DNA of 64,000 nucleotides from an uncultured Marvinbryantia sp. GTDB lineage: Bacteria > Bacillota > Clostridia > Lachnospirales > Lachnospiraceae. Numbering within the stretch: the first letter of the stretch is position 1; each line of letters begins with the position of its first letter. A model generated the notes under the pieces. It saw only the letters and a program-made list of their open reading frames with translations. It was not told the DNA's origin and searched no databases. The stretch covers positions 1-64,000 of the forward strand of contig NZ_CAJKOX010000003.1 of assembly GCF_905201705.1 (NCBI RefSeq), in the 5' to 3' direction. Below, piece after piece: positions 42,956 to 51,377 of the stretch. Made by a program: the position numbers and the translations under genes.

Positions 42956-43984
42956 TCAGGCCGGCCGTTTTTTTATCTCTGTGACACATGCCGCCCGCAC
43001 AAGCGGCAATGAATCCGCCGGGCATAATCTTCCTGACACATACGCTTCTTCTTTCGCGGACTGCACAGCTCTTAACCGGCTTTCCCTGTTATCCGGCAAA
43101 TGCTCTTCTGTCCACAAAAAGCTGCAAATTTCATTGCTTCTCTCGCAGGCGGCAAATACAAGTCCCCCATCTGCACAGTGCAGGTGCCTCGGCCAGTGTC
43201 CCTGACAGTCCCATTCGCCAAGAAATTTCACTTCTTTTGAGACGTCGAATACCGCTATCGTATCTGCTCCGCGGTTTGCCACAAAGAGTTTTCCTTTTCT
43301 GTCAATGCAGGCTCCTCCCGGATAGTTCCCCGCTCCGCAGGCCTGTGTTGCCGGTAGGTAGACAAGATTCCGGTACCAGTTTGGTCCGCTCCCAAAGGCG
43401 ACACTGTTTCCCCTCTCGTTAATCACAATCATCTTTCGTGAGCTTTCATCATAAAGTACCTGACGCGGACCGCTGCCCTCTCTTAATGCGATCTGCTCCG
43501 GCTGTCCCACAGGTTTTTCCCCCTGCAAACGAAATTTCAAAAGAGCGTCCCCACCAAGATCCACTGCAAGCAGCTCATGTCCGCCCATACAGATACTTCC
43601 ATGAATGTGGATGCCGTCATGATAACAGCAGGATATCCGTTCCAATTCGTGATCTGTCACGTACAGCTCTCCGCTCTGATAGCATCCCGCATACAATACC
43701 TGCCGTCCCGCCGTCAGATGACAAAGCCCCCTGCCGGAAAACTCTATCCTTTTCTCCGGGATCAGCCTTCCATTTTCCACGCAAAAAGAGGTGATAGCCG
43801 CCTTATCACTTAACTCGCTTGCCACAAAAAGTTTTCCATCTGCTGCACATAAAAACGACGGACAATCCCCCTGTGAGGCAGCATCCCGTATTTCCATTTT
43901 TCCGTCCGCATCCGCGGTAAAAAGCAAAATATCCGCCGCTCTGCCATCTCCGTATCCGGATGCCGCATACCATTTTTGCTGCAT
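42956..43984 (-). CDS. Lactonase family beta-propeller protein
   Basis: A 342-residue seven-bladed propeller of the YbhE/6-phosphogluconolactonase-like lactonase family. Typical pieces: FVASELSDKAAITSF near residue 53, HIHGSICMGGHELLAVDLGGDALLKF near 124, GSGPRQVLYDES near 163, YPGGACIDRKGKLFVANRGADTIAVFDV near 222 and WPRHLHCADGGLVFAACERSNEICSF near 262. It would open a sugar lactone made by a dehydrogenase, here probably the SDR at 50589-51374. Cytoplasmic, no signal peptide. Confidence 0.83.
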   Translation of the reverse strand: MQQKWYAASGYGDGRAADILLFTADADGKMEIRDAASQGDCPSFLCAADGKLFVASELSDKAAITSFCVENGRLIPEKRIEFSGRGLCHLTAGRQVLYAGCYQSGELYVTDHELERISCCYHDGIHIHGSICMGGHELLAVDLGGDALLKFRLQGEKPVGQPEQIALREGSGPRQVLYDESSRKMIVINERGNSVAFGSGPNWYRNLVYLPATQACGAGNYPGGACIDRKGKLFVANRGADTIAVFDVSKEVKFLGEWDCQGHWPRHLHCADGGLVFAACERSNEICSFLWTEEHLPDNRESRLRAVQSAKEEAYVSGRLCPADSLPLVRAACVTEIKKRPA

Positions 43985-44026
43985 ATCACATAACCCTTTA
44001 CGTATTATCCGGCGCTTCCTGGCACC

Positions 44027-44491
44027 CTAAAGCACCTGCGCGATCACTTCTATTTCCACAGGGATATTCCCGTTCGGCAAATTATGTGTTCCCATAACGG
44101 TCCTTGCGTGATATCCCCTTTCCTCCAGGACGTCTGCGATCGTATCCGAAAATCCATCAAACACCCCGTCCACATCGCAAAAACCCTCTGCGCAGTTTAC
44201 AAGTCCAAAGGCCTTGATGATCCTCACATGATCCAGTGAGCCAAGCGTATCCTTTAACGCACCAAGAATAATGATCGCGCACTCGCGCGCTGCCGCATAG
44301 CCTTCCTCCGGCGTCAGATCTTTTCCGATCCTTCCCTGATACAGCGGCACTCCGGTGATCTGATCTTCCGGCCCGTGCCCGGAAACATAGATCATATCAT
44401 CCACCCGTCTCAGCAGAACAATTCCCCGCTTCTTTTGATATTGCGGCTCTGTCTCTGCGCCATCTATGATAATTTTATTAATGCTGTCCAC
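44027..44491 (-). CDS. RidA family protein (first paralogue)
   Basis: A 154-residue RidA/YjgF protein. RidA enzymes speed hydrolysis of enamine/imine intermediates from PLP lyases to keto acids and ammonia. It shows the pattern GYHARTVMGTHNLPNGNIPVEIEVIAQV at the C-terminus with the substrate-binding Arg. I use GTG 44491 because AGGAGG is eight bases upstream; the GTG three codons earlier overlaps that site. It is followed directly by the lactonase gene. Confidence 0.88.
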   Translation of the reverse strand: MDSINKIIIDGAETEPQYQKKRGIVLLRRVDDMIYVSGHGPEDQITGVPLYQGRIGKDLTPEEGYAAARECAIIILGALKDTLGSLDHVRIIKAFGLVNCAEGFCDVDGVFDGFSDTIADVLEERGYHARTVMGTHNLPNGNIPVEIEVIAQVL

Positions 44492-44530
44492 TTTACGCAC
44501 CTCCTATATTTCACGCTCTATCGACAAATT

Positions 44531-44998
44531 CTATTTACGGATGCGCACAATCGCTTCCACCACGACCGGAACATTCTGAGGCAATGCGAAAGCTCCCATA
44601 GCCGAGCGTGCATGCTGCCCGCGTCTTCCGAAAACCTCTGTCATCAGATCAGAAAATCCGTTCATAACTGCAGGCTGACTGGAAAAATCTCCGGCGCTGT
44701 TTACAAGCCCAAGCGCTTTCACAAAATAGTCCACCCGATCCAGTTCTCCAATGTAATCCTTAATAGTGGCAAGCATGTTCAGCCCGCAGAGACGCGCCGC
44801 CTGATATGCCGTATCCACATCGACATCTGCTCCAACCTTTCCCGTATAAACCGGCTTTCCCTCTGCATCCACCGGCAGATGTGCCGACAAATACAGCATA
44901 TCGTCCTTGAGTACCGCATCAACAGCTCCCTTTCCCTTTCGGTCGCGTACCGGCAGCGAGATTCCAAGCTGTTCTATTCTTTTTCCTGTTTCACCCAT
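44531..44998 (-). CDS. RidA family protein (second paralogue)
   Basis: A 155-residue RidA-type protein with ARLCGLNMLATIKDYIGELDRV near residue 70 and RSAMGAFALPQNVPVVVEAIVRI at the end. It is about the same length as the neighbouring paralogue and somewhat longer than canonical RidA (about 125), with an N-terminal extension of GKRIEQLGI type found in the YjgF-like 'endoribonuclease' subgroup. Two RidA genes in one operon point to an imine-forming PLP lyase in the pathway. Confidence 0.88.
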   Translation of the reverse strand: MGETGKRIEQLGISLPVRDRKGKGAVDAVLKDDMLYLSAHLPVDAEGKPVYTGKVGADVDVDTAYQAARLCGLNMLATIKDYIGELDRVDYFVKALGLVNSAGDFSSQPAVMNGFSDLMTEVFGRRGQHARSAMGAFALPQNVPVVVEAIVRIRK

Positions 44999-45045
44999 GT
45001 TTTTCTTCCTCCTGGTAAATTTAATAGCTTTCTGATAAATGTAAC

Positions 45046-45888
45046 CTACCCCTTTACGGCCCCTGCCGCTAACCCCTCCACAAATTGCTTTTGTACCATC
45101 ATAAATATCGCTATGATCGGAACGGTGATCACCATAGCCGCTGCCATTGTGCTGCCCCAGTCCACTTTAAAAAAAGATGAAAACTCATTTAAAGCTATCG
45201 GAACCGTAATGCTTTCCGTGCTTCGCGTCAGAACATTTGCAAGTGCAAATTCATTCCAGGAAGAGATAAAAGCATAAATCCCGGTTGCCGCCAATGCCGG
45301 TTTCAAAAGCGGAAGCACGACCCTGATAATTGTCTGCATTGTAGAACAGCCATCCATGATCGCCGCTTCCTCTATTTCTTTCGGGATGCCTTTAAAATAT
45401 CCCTTCGCCATCCATGTGACCAGCGGAAGGCTGATCACCAGATGCGCGATCGCCAGACCCAGCTTTGTATCTACCAATCCCACTTCATTTTCCATGTAGT
45501 AAAGCGGTATCATCAGTACCGTCAGCGGCAGCATCTGACTGATCAGCATAAACAGGGAAAGCACTCTGTTTCCCCGAAAAGAAAACCTCGCAAATGCATA
45601 ACCCGCACTGCCGCCCAGAAGCAAAGCGATAAAGGTTGTCATTACGCCCACCAGAACGCTGTTTTTAAACGCATTTGGAATAGAGCTGTCAAACAGTACA
45701 TTATGATAATTTGACAGGGTTGGATCCAGCGGTATCCAGCGCGGCGGATTTGCAAAAATCTCCGTCGTCGGCTTTATAGATGTGGACAACACCCATCCGA
45801 TCGGGAGGATCGTAAGCAGCAGCGCCAGGATCAATACAAGATATGCCAAAATATTCAGTACTTTTTCATAGAATCTTTTCCGGCTCAT
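45046..45888 (-). CDS. Carbohydrate ABC transporter permease (MalG type)
   Basis: A 280-residue CUT1 permease with six helices and the docking loop EIEEAAIMDGCSTMQTIIRVVLPLLKP near residue 185. ATG 45888 is placed seven bases after GGAGG at the end of the upstream permease gene. No ATPase is encoded in the operon, so a housekeeping sugar ATPase would serve. Confidence 0.92.
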   Translation of the reverse strand: MSRKRFYEKVLNILAYLVLILALLLTILPIGWVLSTSIKPTTEIFANPPRWIPLDPTLSNYHNVLFDSSIPNAFKNSVLVGVMTTFIALLLGGSAGYAFARFSFRGNRVLSLFMLISQMLPLTVLMIPLYYMENEVGLVDTKLGLAIAHLVISLPLVTWMAKGYFKGIPKEIEEAAIMDGCSTMQTIIRVVLPLLKPALAATGIYAFISSWNEFALANVLTRSTESITVPIALNEFSSFFKVDWGSTMAAAMVITVPIIAIFMMVQKQFVEGLAAGAVKG

Positions 45889-45890
45889 CC

Positions 45891-46757
45891 TCACTCCTCC
45901 TTTATCACAAACTTCACATATAATACGGCAAATATCATGGTGGTAAGCAGCTGCATCACCGCGCTGGCAGAAGCGCCGTTAAGGTTCAGTATCTTAAACT
46001 GGTTATAGACCAGCAGCGATAATGTCGTTGTATTCTGACCGCCCGACGTCATGATCCAGATCAGCGAAAATTCATTGATCGCCCACACCAGCAGCATCAG
46101 TATACAGATAAAACTGATATCCTTCAAAAGAGGCATCGTGATATACCGCATTTTCTGCCACCAGCTTGCCCCATCCAGGTCGGCGCTCTCATACAGATCC
46201 ACCGGAAGCTGCTGCAGGCCAGCCGTCATCATCAGCATTACATAGGGCGAACACGCCCATATCTGAACGATGATCAGGGAAAGCAGCGCAAACTGCGGCG
46301 TCGTCAGCCATGGAATCGGTTCTTTGATCAAACCCAGACTCTGCAGAATATGATTTGCCATTCCGCCGTCTGTTGTCAGCAGCCATTTCCACGCCGTTGC
46401 CTTCACTACCCCCGGAATGATCCAGGCGATAAAGATCCCGCTTCTCCAGAAGCCTTTAAAACGGATCCCCTTTCTGTGAATCAGCATTGCGTACAATGTG
46501 CCAAGTCCAAATGAAAAGATCACGGTGCTCAGCGTCCACTTTACAGTATTCAAAACCGCTTTTATAAACTGTGGATTATGGAATAGCCGTTGATAATTAT
46601 AGAAACCGGCAAATGCCCCTCCCGCGGATTGATCTGTAAAGCTCATCCGAAAAATATAAAACAATGGATAAGCGATCAGCAGCATTGTCACAATTACTCC
46701 CGGAAGAATAAAAGGAAGTGCTTTTTTCTCATCTCTGGTTAATATCTGTCTTTTCAT
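45891..46757 (-). CDS. Carbohydrate ABC transporter permease (MalF type)
   Basis: A 288-residue CUT1 permease. Features: LPFILPGVIVTMLLIAYPLFYI as first helix, GFWRSGIFIAWIIPGVVKATAWKWLL near residue 103, and the docking loop LYESADLDGASWWQKMRYITMPLLKD near 198. I place the start at the second ATG of a pair (46757), six bases after AAAGGAG; 46760 is equally possible. Confidence 0.92.
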   Translation of the reverse strand: MKRQILTRDEKKALPFILPGVIVTMLLIAYPLFYIFRMSFTDQSAGGAFAGFYNYQRLFHNPQFIKAVLNTVKWTLSTVIFSFGLGTLYAMLIHRKGIRFKGFWRSGIFIAWIIPGVVKATAWKWLLTTDGGMANHILQSLGLIKEPIPWLTTPQFALLSLIIVQIWACSPYVMLMMTAGLQQLPVDLYESADLDGASWWQKMRYITMPLLKDISFICILMLLVWAINEFSLIWIMTSGGQNTTTLSLLVYNQFKILNLNGASASAVMQLLTTMIFAVLYVKFVIKEE

Positions 46758-46835
46758 CATATGCTCCTTTCTCTTCCGAGAGTAGTTCCGTGCTTCGTAC
46801 ACTTTACCGTCAGGGCAAATGCCGTGCAGCACTTT

Positions 46836-48077
46836 TTACCATGCAAGCAGCGCGTCGATATCCGCTGTCATAGCCTCGCATGCCTCATCCACTGTCATAC
46901 TTCCTGAAACAGCGCTCTGAATATAGCCGTAAATGATCGGTTCCATTTCCGCCCAGTTCTCGTAAGTCGGTTCCGCCTTGGAATTATTCAGCTGCTCGGT
47001 AAACGGTTTTAATTCCTCGCTTGCGAACTGCTCATATTCCATTGCTGTCTTGCTTGCCGGGAACGAATCTGTCAGCCGCGCCTGGTTTTCCGGCGTTGTG
47101 ATATAGGCAAGGAATTTTGCCGCCGCCTCTTTATTTTCGCTGTTCTTTGCCATGGATACGCACCATCCGTTTGCGGTCGTACAGCCCATGCCGCCGTCGC
47201 CCGGAATAACTGCCGTTTTAAAGTTAAGGTCCGGATAATCCGTCTTTAAGGTATCCACATCAAATGGTCCGGTAAAGTTAAACGCAAGCTGACCTGAGCC
47301 AAACATGTCTCTCATTTTTGTGTTGTCGATCTCTGCGCTGCTCGGCGAAGCGTATCCCTCCTGGATGGAGCTGACAATATTATTCAGCGCCTTTTTGGCT
47401 GCATCGCTGTCTAACAGACACTTTGTCTCATCTTCATTTAAAATATCGCCGCCATAAGTGTAAAGCTGCTGTACCAGTCTGGTTGCCGCATTTGCCTGAT
47501 TGCCAAGCGGCCATGCAAACGCATACACACCATCCTGCGCAAGCGCTTTGCTCATCTCCACCATTTCCTCCCAGTCGGTCGGGAACTCCTCATACCCTGC
47601 TGCACTCAGCAGATCAACATTGTAATAGATACCGGATCCATCATAGCGGAACGGAACCCCGTATATCTCATCCTCCACCGACGTAATCTCCAGCGCAGGC
47701 TCCAGAATATCATCAAAGTTAATCCCCGCCGCGCTGCCGGACTCTTTCAGCGGCTCCAGCAGATCCTTCTTTGCAAACGGCGCCACATCCGTCAGCAGGA
47801 TCGTAAACAGCTCCGGTGCATTCTTCGCACTGATCGCTGTTGTGATCTTGCTTTTATAGGTATCCCAATCTGTCACAACGATTTCCACTTTAATGTCCGG
47901 ATTTTCGGCCTCAAACTCCGCTGCCATCTCCCGGCTCTCTGTCTCATCCCAGTTTGGCGTCCACCATTCAATCGTTGTCTGCTCTGCAGCTGCTCCGATC
48001 CCGATAAGTCCTGTCAGCATTGCCGCCGTAAACACGCCTGCCGCTGCTTTTTTTGCCGTCCATTTCCAGTTTTTCAT
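46836..48077 (-). CDS. Sugar ABC transporter substrate-binding protein (family 1)
   Basis: A 413-residue binding protein. It has a signal peptide (KKAAAGVFTAAMLTGLIGIGAAA) without a clear lipobox, then TIEWWTPNWDE near residue 35, YGVPFRYDGSGIYYNVDLLSAAG near 138, GQLAFNFTGPFDV near 265 and GMGCTTANGWCVSM near 298. Start ATG behind AAGGAGG. Its ligand should be the substrate of the operon's enzymes, perhaps an amino-sugar compound (inference). Confidence 0.9.
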   Translation of the reverse strand: MKNWKWTAKKAAAGVFTAAMLTGLIGIGAAAEQTTIEWWTPNWDETESREMAAEFEAENPDIKVEIVVTDWDTYKSKITTAISAKNAPELFTILLTDVAPFAKKDLLEPLKESGSAAGINFDDILEPALEITSVEDEIYGVPFRYDGSGIYYNVDLLSAAGYEEFPTDWEEMVEMSKALAQDGVYAFAWPLGNQANAATRLVQQLYTYGGDILNEDETKCLLDSDAAKKALNNIVSSIQEGYASPSSAEIDNTKMRDMFGSGQLAFNFTGPFDVDTLKTDYPDLNFKTAVIPGDGGMGCTTANGWCVSMAKNSENKEAAAKFLAYITTPENQARLTDSFPASKTAMEYEQFASEELKPFTEQLNNSKAEPTYENWAEMEPIIYGYIQSAVSGSMTVDEACEAMTADIDALLAW

Positions 48078-48123
48078 CTGTTTTTCCTCCTTTTTACTCC
48101 GCTTCTTTTCTTCCGGAAATCTC

Positions 48124-49368
48124 TTACTGTGCCTGGGAAAGATAGTCCTTTAGCACTACCGTCAATTGCATCAGACACCTCGGTACATGATATGGTCCCT
48201 TTAATTCAAATCCCTTTTTGTCAGACCGTACTGCTCCATCTCTCTTCAAAATACTGTACCATTCCCCAAATTCCCGATCCCTGAAATAATTCTGCACATA
48301 ATCATACAGCTTCAGGAAATATGTATAGTGTCTCTCGTTTTCATTATATAAAGCACTCATTGCAAGCGCATTCAGCCCCTCTGCCTGCACCCACCAGATC
48401 TTATCGTCCCATGCCGCCGGAATTCCTGCGTAATCATTTACCAGAAATCTCTGCTGCGGAATTGTCTTTTCCACATCCACATGCTGATAAAATCCTCCAT
48501 ACGTTTCATCGTAGCAGCGGGCAATTACCCAGTCCAGTATGGTTTCTGCGCGTTTTATATAAGTCATATGTCCGCACTCCCTGCCTGCTCTCATGGAAAA
48601 CCACAGAGATTCCATCGTATGACCGGCATCAATCAACCTCCCTTCTCCCTCCGGTTTTGGTTTTCCATCCGCTCCTATATATTCAAATGGTGCTTTATAT
48701 TCATCGCTCGCGAATTCATACAATGATTTTTTTACGCAATCCTGCAGGATATCATCGTACAGATTCCCAAAAACAGCCCGACTCTCAAGCGCTGCTAAAA
48801 GCGTCATAAAATTTATTGCATGCTTCTGCCATCCAGGCTCAATTCCTTCCGCCTGCAATACGTCCGGCCTGCGCACATTTCCAAATAATGTTTCACTCAG
48901 CAAACGGGCAAACGCGATGTCCTGCTCCGCCGCCTGTTCTTTGCAGGAGGCTATGTACTCATACAAACCCTTTACTGCAAAATGGTCAGTGAAAATGGAC
49001 GTTGCTCCCTCCAGGACTTTACCGCTGCGCGACATCATATGCGCAAAGCGCCCGTCTCCGAGATAAAAACTGCCTTTCATAAAGTCCCGTCCGGCCTTTG
49101 CGATCTCCCGCCACTCCTCTTTTGGTTCAATATGGTTGTACAATGCCGCAAACAAATACATCGTCCTCCCGACAAACCATCCCGGCTTTCTGTCATCCTC
49201 CAGCCTTCCCCGACGATCAAAGCAATTCAGATATCCCGGATACGTTTCATCCAATATCCGCTCCTGCCAAAACGGGATATTTTCCTGCAGAAGCTCCTCC
49301 TGGATCTGCTTCAGAAGCTGCCGCAATTGTTTTTCATGCCTTCTGTAAAACTCTGACTTTTTCTCCAT
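48124..49368 (-). CDS. AGE family sugar epimerase/isomerase
   Basis: A 414-residue alpha/alpha-barrel enzyme of the N-acylglucosamine 2-epimerase family, which includes GlcNAc/ManNAc 2-epimerases and mannose/cellobiose epimerases. Landmarks: GWFVGRTMYLFAALYNHI near residue 57, RLIDAGHTMESLWFSMRAG near 232 (catalytic His), and KIWWVQAEGLNALAMSALYN near 330 with the second conserved region WWVQAE. I use ATG 49368 behind GGAGAG. A cre/LacI-like operator precedes it at 49436-49449, implying an additional control point inside the operon. Confidence 0.87.
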   Translation of the reverse strand: MEKKSEFYRRHEKQLRQLLKQIQEELLQENIPFWQERILDETYPGYLNCFDRRGRLEDDRKPGWFVGRTMYLFAALYNHIEPKEEWREIAKAGRDFMKGSFYLGDGRFAHMMSRSGKVLEGATSIFTDHFAVKGLYEYIASCKEQAAEQDIAFARLLSETLFGNVRRPDVLQAEGIEPGWQKHAINFMTLLAALESRAVFGNLYDDILQDCVKKSLYEFASDEYKAPFEYIGADGKPKPEGEGRLIDAGHTMESLWFSMRAGRECGHMTYIKRAETILDWVIARCYDETYGGFYQHVDVEKTIPQQRFLVNDYAGIPAAWDDKIWWVQAEGLNALAMSALYNENERHYTYFLKLYDYVQNYFRDREFGEWYSILKRDGAVRSDKKGFELKGPYHVPRCLMQLTVVLKDYLSQAQ

Positions 49369-49435
49369 GTATCTCTCCATTCTGCCTATAATAACAAATT
49401 TATTTCAAAACACTTTCTTCCGGCATATTTTTCCG

Positions 49436-49449
49436 TGCAAACGTTTACA
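49436..49449. promoter_or_regulatory. Operator TGCAAACGTTTACA before the epimerase gene
   Basis: A LacI/CcpA-type palindrome identical to the site at 52487-52500. It lies 18 bp after the SelA-like gene's stop and about 70 bp before the epimerase start. No clear promoter boxes accompany it. Confidence 0.7.
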
Positions 49450-49466
49450 TTTTCTGGTAAAAATTT

Positions 49467-50573
49467 TTATTCTGCCAATAGAATGACTCTGAGCATGTTT
49501 CCCACAATATCCGCTTCCTCATCCGTCAAATTCAGTGGACTGATATAAACCGCACCGCAGTTCTTTTCATAGCCGATATAAATTCCCTGCTCATACATTT
49601 TCTGCACGATATGTTCGCCTCTTTCCTTTTTCTCCGGATAGATAAACAAGCGCGGATACGTCTGGCCTACCGGTCCTTTTTCTACTGCCTCTATTTTTGC
49701 AATTCCAGGAACGTCCTTTACATACCCCGCAACAATTTCATTTCTGTGCCGGAGTGCAGCCGCATTTTTTTGCGGATCCAATTCCAGATAATTTTTTACT
49801 GCCACATACAATCCCGCCATACTCTCCCGCGATGTTTTACTGGAGCGGCAGATGCCATGAACCGGCGCCCCAAAGCGTCTGCAATCCTCTATCCATTCTT
49901 TCTTCCCGACGATCAACCCGCTGTCCGCCGGTCCGCAAAGTGTTTTGCCGCCGCTGAAAATCACAAGATCTGCGCCTGCTCCCGTAATCGTCCATAAATT
50001 CTCCACCGGAGGAAGCTGCGCCGCTGCATCCACCACCACAGGGATCTGATGCCTGTGCGCGATCGCGATCACTTTTGAAAGCTCCATGGAACCTCTCTCA
50101 TACAGCGACGACAGGAAATAGAAAACGGCTGCCGTATTTTCGCTGATGCTTCCCTCCAGTTCAAACTCCAGAGTCTCATCCGCATCGCCGATCTCCACCA
50201 TCTCTGCGCCCGTCCCCCAGATTGCTTCGTCATATGCATTTCTCTGCGCCCGCAGCACGATAATCTCCGACTTTATTCCCTTCGTATCCGGAAGCTTTCG
50301 GTAATGATACATGCTTCCGCGCACCATGCAGACGCTTGCCGCAAGCTGCAATGCTCCCGCCGCACCGTTCGTAATATAGGCCCCTTCATTTTTCGTCAGC
50401 TGCGCCAGCTCTTCCCCAAGTCTTTTTTGCAGCTGCTCCATATCTACGAAATGACGCGAAACCTGCCGCATTGCCTCCAGCGTGTTTTCTGCCATCCGGC
50501 TTCCGCCGTATACCGTATATGTATCGTGAGCATTGATGTACGGGGTAAGTCCGTGTTCTTCGAAAAAATCCAT
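49467..50573 (-). CDS. SelA-like PLP-dependent lyase (DgaE/amino acid ammonia-lyase type)
   Basis: A 368-residue fold type I PLP enzyme. The N-terminus LTPYINAHDTYTVYGGSRM is typical of SelA-like proteins, ITNGAAGALQLAASVCM near residue 88 binds the cofactor phosphate, VVVDAAAQLPP near 183 carries the PLP Asp, and the Schiff-base Lys is in DLVIFSGGKTLCGP near 207. D-glucosaminate-6-phosphate ammonia-lyase belongs to this group. Together with the deacetylase and two RidA genes, it probably eliminates ammonia from a 2-amino sugar acid to give a 2-keto-3-deoxy acid (inference). Confidence 0.87.
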   Translation of the reverse strand: MDFFEEHGLTPYINAHDTYTVYGGSRMAENTLEAMRQVSRHFVDMEQLQKRLGEELAQLTKNEGAYITNGAAGALQLAASVCMVRGSMYHYRKLPDTKGIKSEIIVLRAQRNAYDEAIWGTGAEMVEIGDADETLEFELEGSISENTAAVFYFLSSLYERGSMELSKVIAIAHRHQIPVVVDAAAQLPPVENLWTITGAGADLVIFSGGKTLCGPADSGLIVGKKEWIEDCRRFGAPVHGICRSSKTSRESMAGLYVAVKNYLELDPQKNAAALRHRNEIVAGYVKDVPGIAKIEAVEKGPVGQTYPRLFIYPEKKERGEHIVQKMYEQGIYIGYEKNCGAVYISPLNLTDEEADIVGNMLRVILLAE

Positions 50574-50588
50574 CCCTTTTGCCTCCCT

Positions 50589-51374
50589 TCAGTGTGCCTT
50601 AATACTTGCTCCGCCGTCTGCAAATATTGTTTGTCCGGTAATATAAGCAGACATATCGCTTGCCAGAAAAAGGGCGGCATTTGCAATATCCTCCATCTTT
50701 CCGGGCGGCAGCGGCTGCATGTTCCGCAGCATTTCCATAAAACGCTCGCGTTGTTCTCCCTCCGGATAGCCCAAAATCTCATCCTGCATATTGTCGCTCA
50801 GGATCAATCCCGGCGAAATATTATTTACCCGAATGCCTTTTTTCGCATAATCCAGCGCCATTGCCCGTGCCGTCGCATTGACCGCGCCCTTCGTTCCTGC
50901 ATAAATGCCAAACCCTGGCATTGTCATGCTTCCATGGATCGAAGAAATATTGATAATATTTCCATATCCGCGTTCAACCATCCCCGGTAAAAATTTCTGC
51001 GCACAGATCAACCCGCTTTTGTAATTGGTGTTGAACATCGTATCGATCATTTCCATACTGTATTCCGTAATCTCGCCATGACGGTTTATCCCCACCGTAT
51101 TTACCAGAATATCAATGCCGGCAAAATCCTCCAGAATCTGATCGCAGACAGCGGTAATTTCCTTTTCGTCCGACAGATTGCATGCGTATCCCTTCGACTG
51201 CGGGGAAACACTGCGGATTTCTTCCATTGTCTCTGCAAGCTTCGGCAGATTTTTTCCGCCGACGGCCACCGCAGCCCCCTGTCTTGCAAACAGCAGCGCG
51301 ATCTCCCGCCCGATTCCCCGTGCCCCGGTAGTAATAAACGCCCGCTTTTGTTTCAGCATATTGTTGTAATCCAT
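50589..51374 (-). CDS. SDR family oxidoreductase (sugar dehydrogenase type)
   Basis: A 261-residue short-chain dehydrogenase. The nucleotide motif is TTGARGIG (residues 16-23), the NTVG of the core near 92, the catalytic Ser in NISSIHG near 143, and Tyr/Lys in YAGTKGA (about 155-159); the C-terminus ends TGQTIFADGGASI as in gluconate 5-dehydrogenase/KduD relatives. It may oxidise the anomeric carbon of the sugar to the lactone, feeding the lactonase (inference). Start ATG behind AAGGTGGGG. Confidence 0.88.
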   Translation of the reverse strand: MDYNNMLKQKRAFITTGARGIGREIALLFARQGAAVAVGGKNLPKLAETMEEIRSVSPQSKGYACNLSDEKEITAVCDQILEDFAGIDILVNTVGINRHGEITEYSMEMIDTMFNTNYKSGLICAQKFLPGMVERGYGNIINISSIHGSMTMPGFGIYAGTKGAVNATARAMALDYAKKGIRVNNISPGLILSDNMQDEILGYPEGEQRERFMEMLRNMQPLPPGKMEDIANAALFLASDMSAYITGQTIFADGGASIKAH

Positions 51375-51377
51375 GTG

